In this document: positions 5,393 through 5,474 of the stretch, piece after piece
How the letters are laid out: the number at the start of each line of letters is the position of its first letter
Position numbering within the stretch: the first letter of the stretch is position 1
Assembly (NCBI RefSeq): GCF_000719345.1
Contig: NZ_JOFX01000152.1
Span: 1 to 5,474 of the forward strand
DNA from: Streptomyces sp. NRRL F-2664
Lineage (GTDB): Bacteria > Actinomycetota > Actinomycetes > Streptomycetales > Streptomycetaceae
Length of the DNA: 5,474 nucleotides
Direction: 5' to 3'
The notes under the pieces: model-generated
The model's input: only the letters and a program-made list of their open reading frames with translations
Database searches by the model: none
What the model was told of the DNA's origin: nothing
Made by a program: the position numbers and the translations under genes

Positions 5393-5474
5393 GTGGCAGC
5401 ACCGAAGAAGGGCCGGCGGCCCACGGGGGCTCAGGGGAGGCCGGGGCGCGCCCTGGCGATCATCCTGATCGCGA
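5393..5474 (+). CDS. secD: Protein translocase subunit SecD, N-terminal start only (runs off the right edge)
   Basis: The 27 visible codons start at GTG and read MAAPKKGRRPTGAQGRPGR, then ALAIILIA. This matches the N-terminus of Streptomyces SecD as I remember it: a short basic cytoplasmic tail (KKGRR) leading into the first membrane helix, of which only the beginning is present. SecD with SecF forms the membrane complex that helps pull proteins through SecYEG using the proton gradient. In Streptomyces the usual order is ruvCAB-yajC-secD-secF; here secD is preceded by IS remnants and no yajC is visible. The composition is strongly GC-rich, unlike the response regulator. Only the start can be judged, so it is not known whether the rest of the gene is intact. 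Confidence 0.8.
   Translation, partial: MAAPKKGRRPTGAQGRPGRALAIILIA

Noticed and set aside
4902..5402. 166-codon minus-strand open frame
   Set aside because: There is no recognisable motif, it overlaps the start of secD and the small ORF antisense, and its composition looks like a shadow frame in GC-rich DNA.

Overview
The window is high-GC actinobacterial DNA, most likely from Streptomyces. The last 82 bases read as the start of a Streptomyces-type secD, and the transposase remnants belong to families common in that genus (IS5, IS21, ISL3, IS701). Most of the window is an insertion-sequence graveyard lying directly upstream of secD, a core secretion gene. All assignments come from reading translations by eye; no database search was run.

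Layout. Positions 1-87 hold the C-terminal tail of an IS5-type transposase. It is followed without a gap by an IS21 IstA fragment fused in frame to an ISL3-type fragment (about 99-475). On the opposite strand lies a wrecked IS21 IstB helper ATPase (591-976). An intact orphan NarL/FixJ-type response regulator (1000-1647, minus strand) comes next. Its codon use is unusually poor in GC at third positions (about 59% by hand count), and an inverted repeat sits beside a -10-like hexamer upstream. About 640 bases follow with no gene I can support. Then come an internal piece of another IS5-type transposase (about 2290-2463), a decayed IS701-family transposase on the minus strand (2497-3282) with a stem-loop at its 3' end, and an apparently intact IS5-family transposase (3371-4276, plus strand).

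Only 15 bases beyond that transposase, converging on it, is a SUKH-type (immunity-like) gene on the minus strand. It keeps one open frame from a TTG at 4801 to 4292, interrupted by two in-frame TAG codons. The last stretch (4802-5392) contains little: a promoter-like pair, a 38-codon small ORF with a good ribosome-binding site, and then secD starting at GTG 5393 and running off the window.

How the parts work together. There is no coherent operon. The region looks like repeated IS insertion, deletion and inversion next to a core locus, leaving two cargo-type genes, the regulator and the immunity-like gene. The regulator has no kinase partner here, and the immunity-like gene has no toxin. secD usually follows yajC in Streptomyces, but no yajC is visible in the 5.4 kb upstream. 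The points most worth checking are the amber-interrupted SUKH gene, the orphan regulator with its operator-like repeat, and the small ORF in front of secD.
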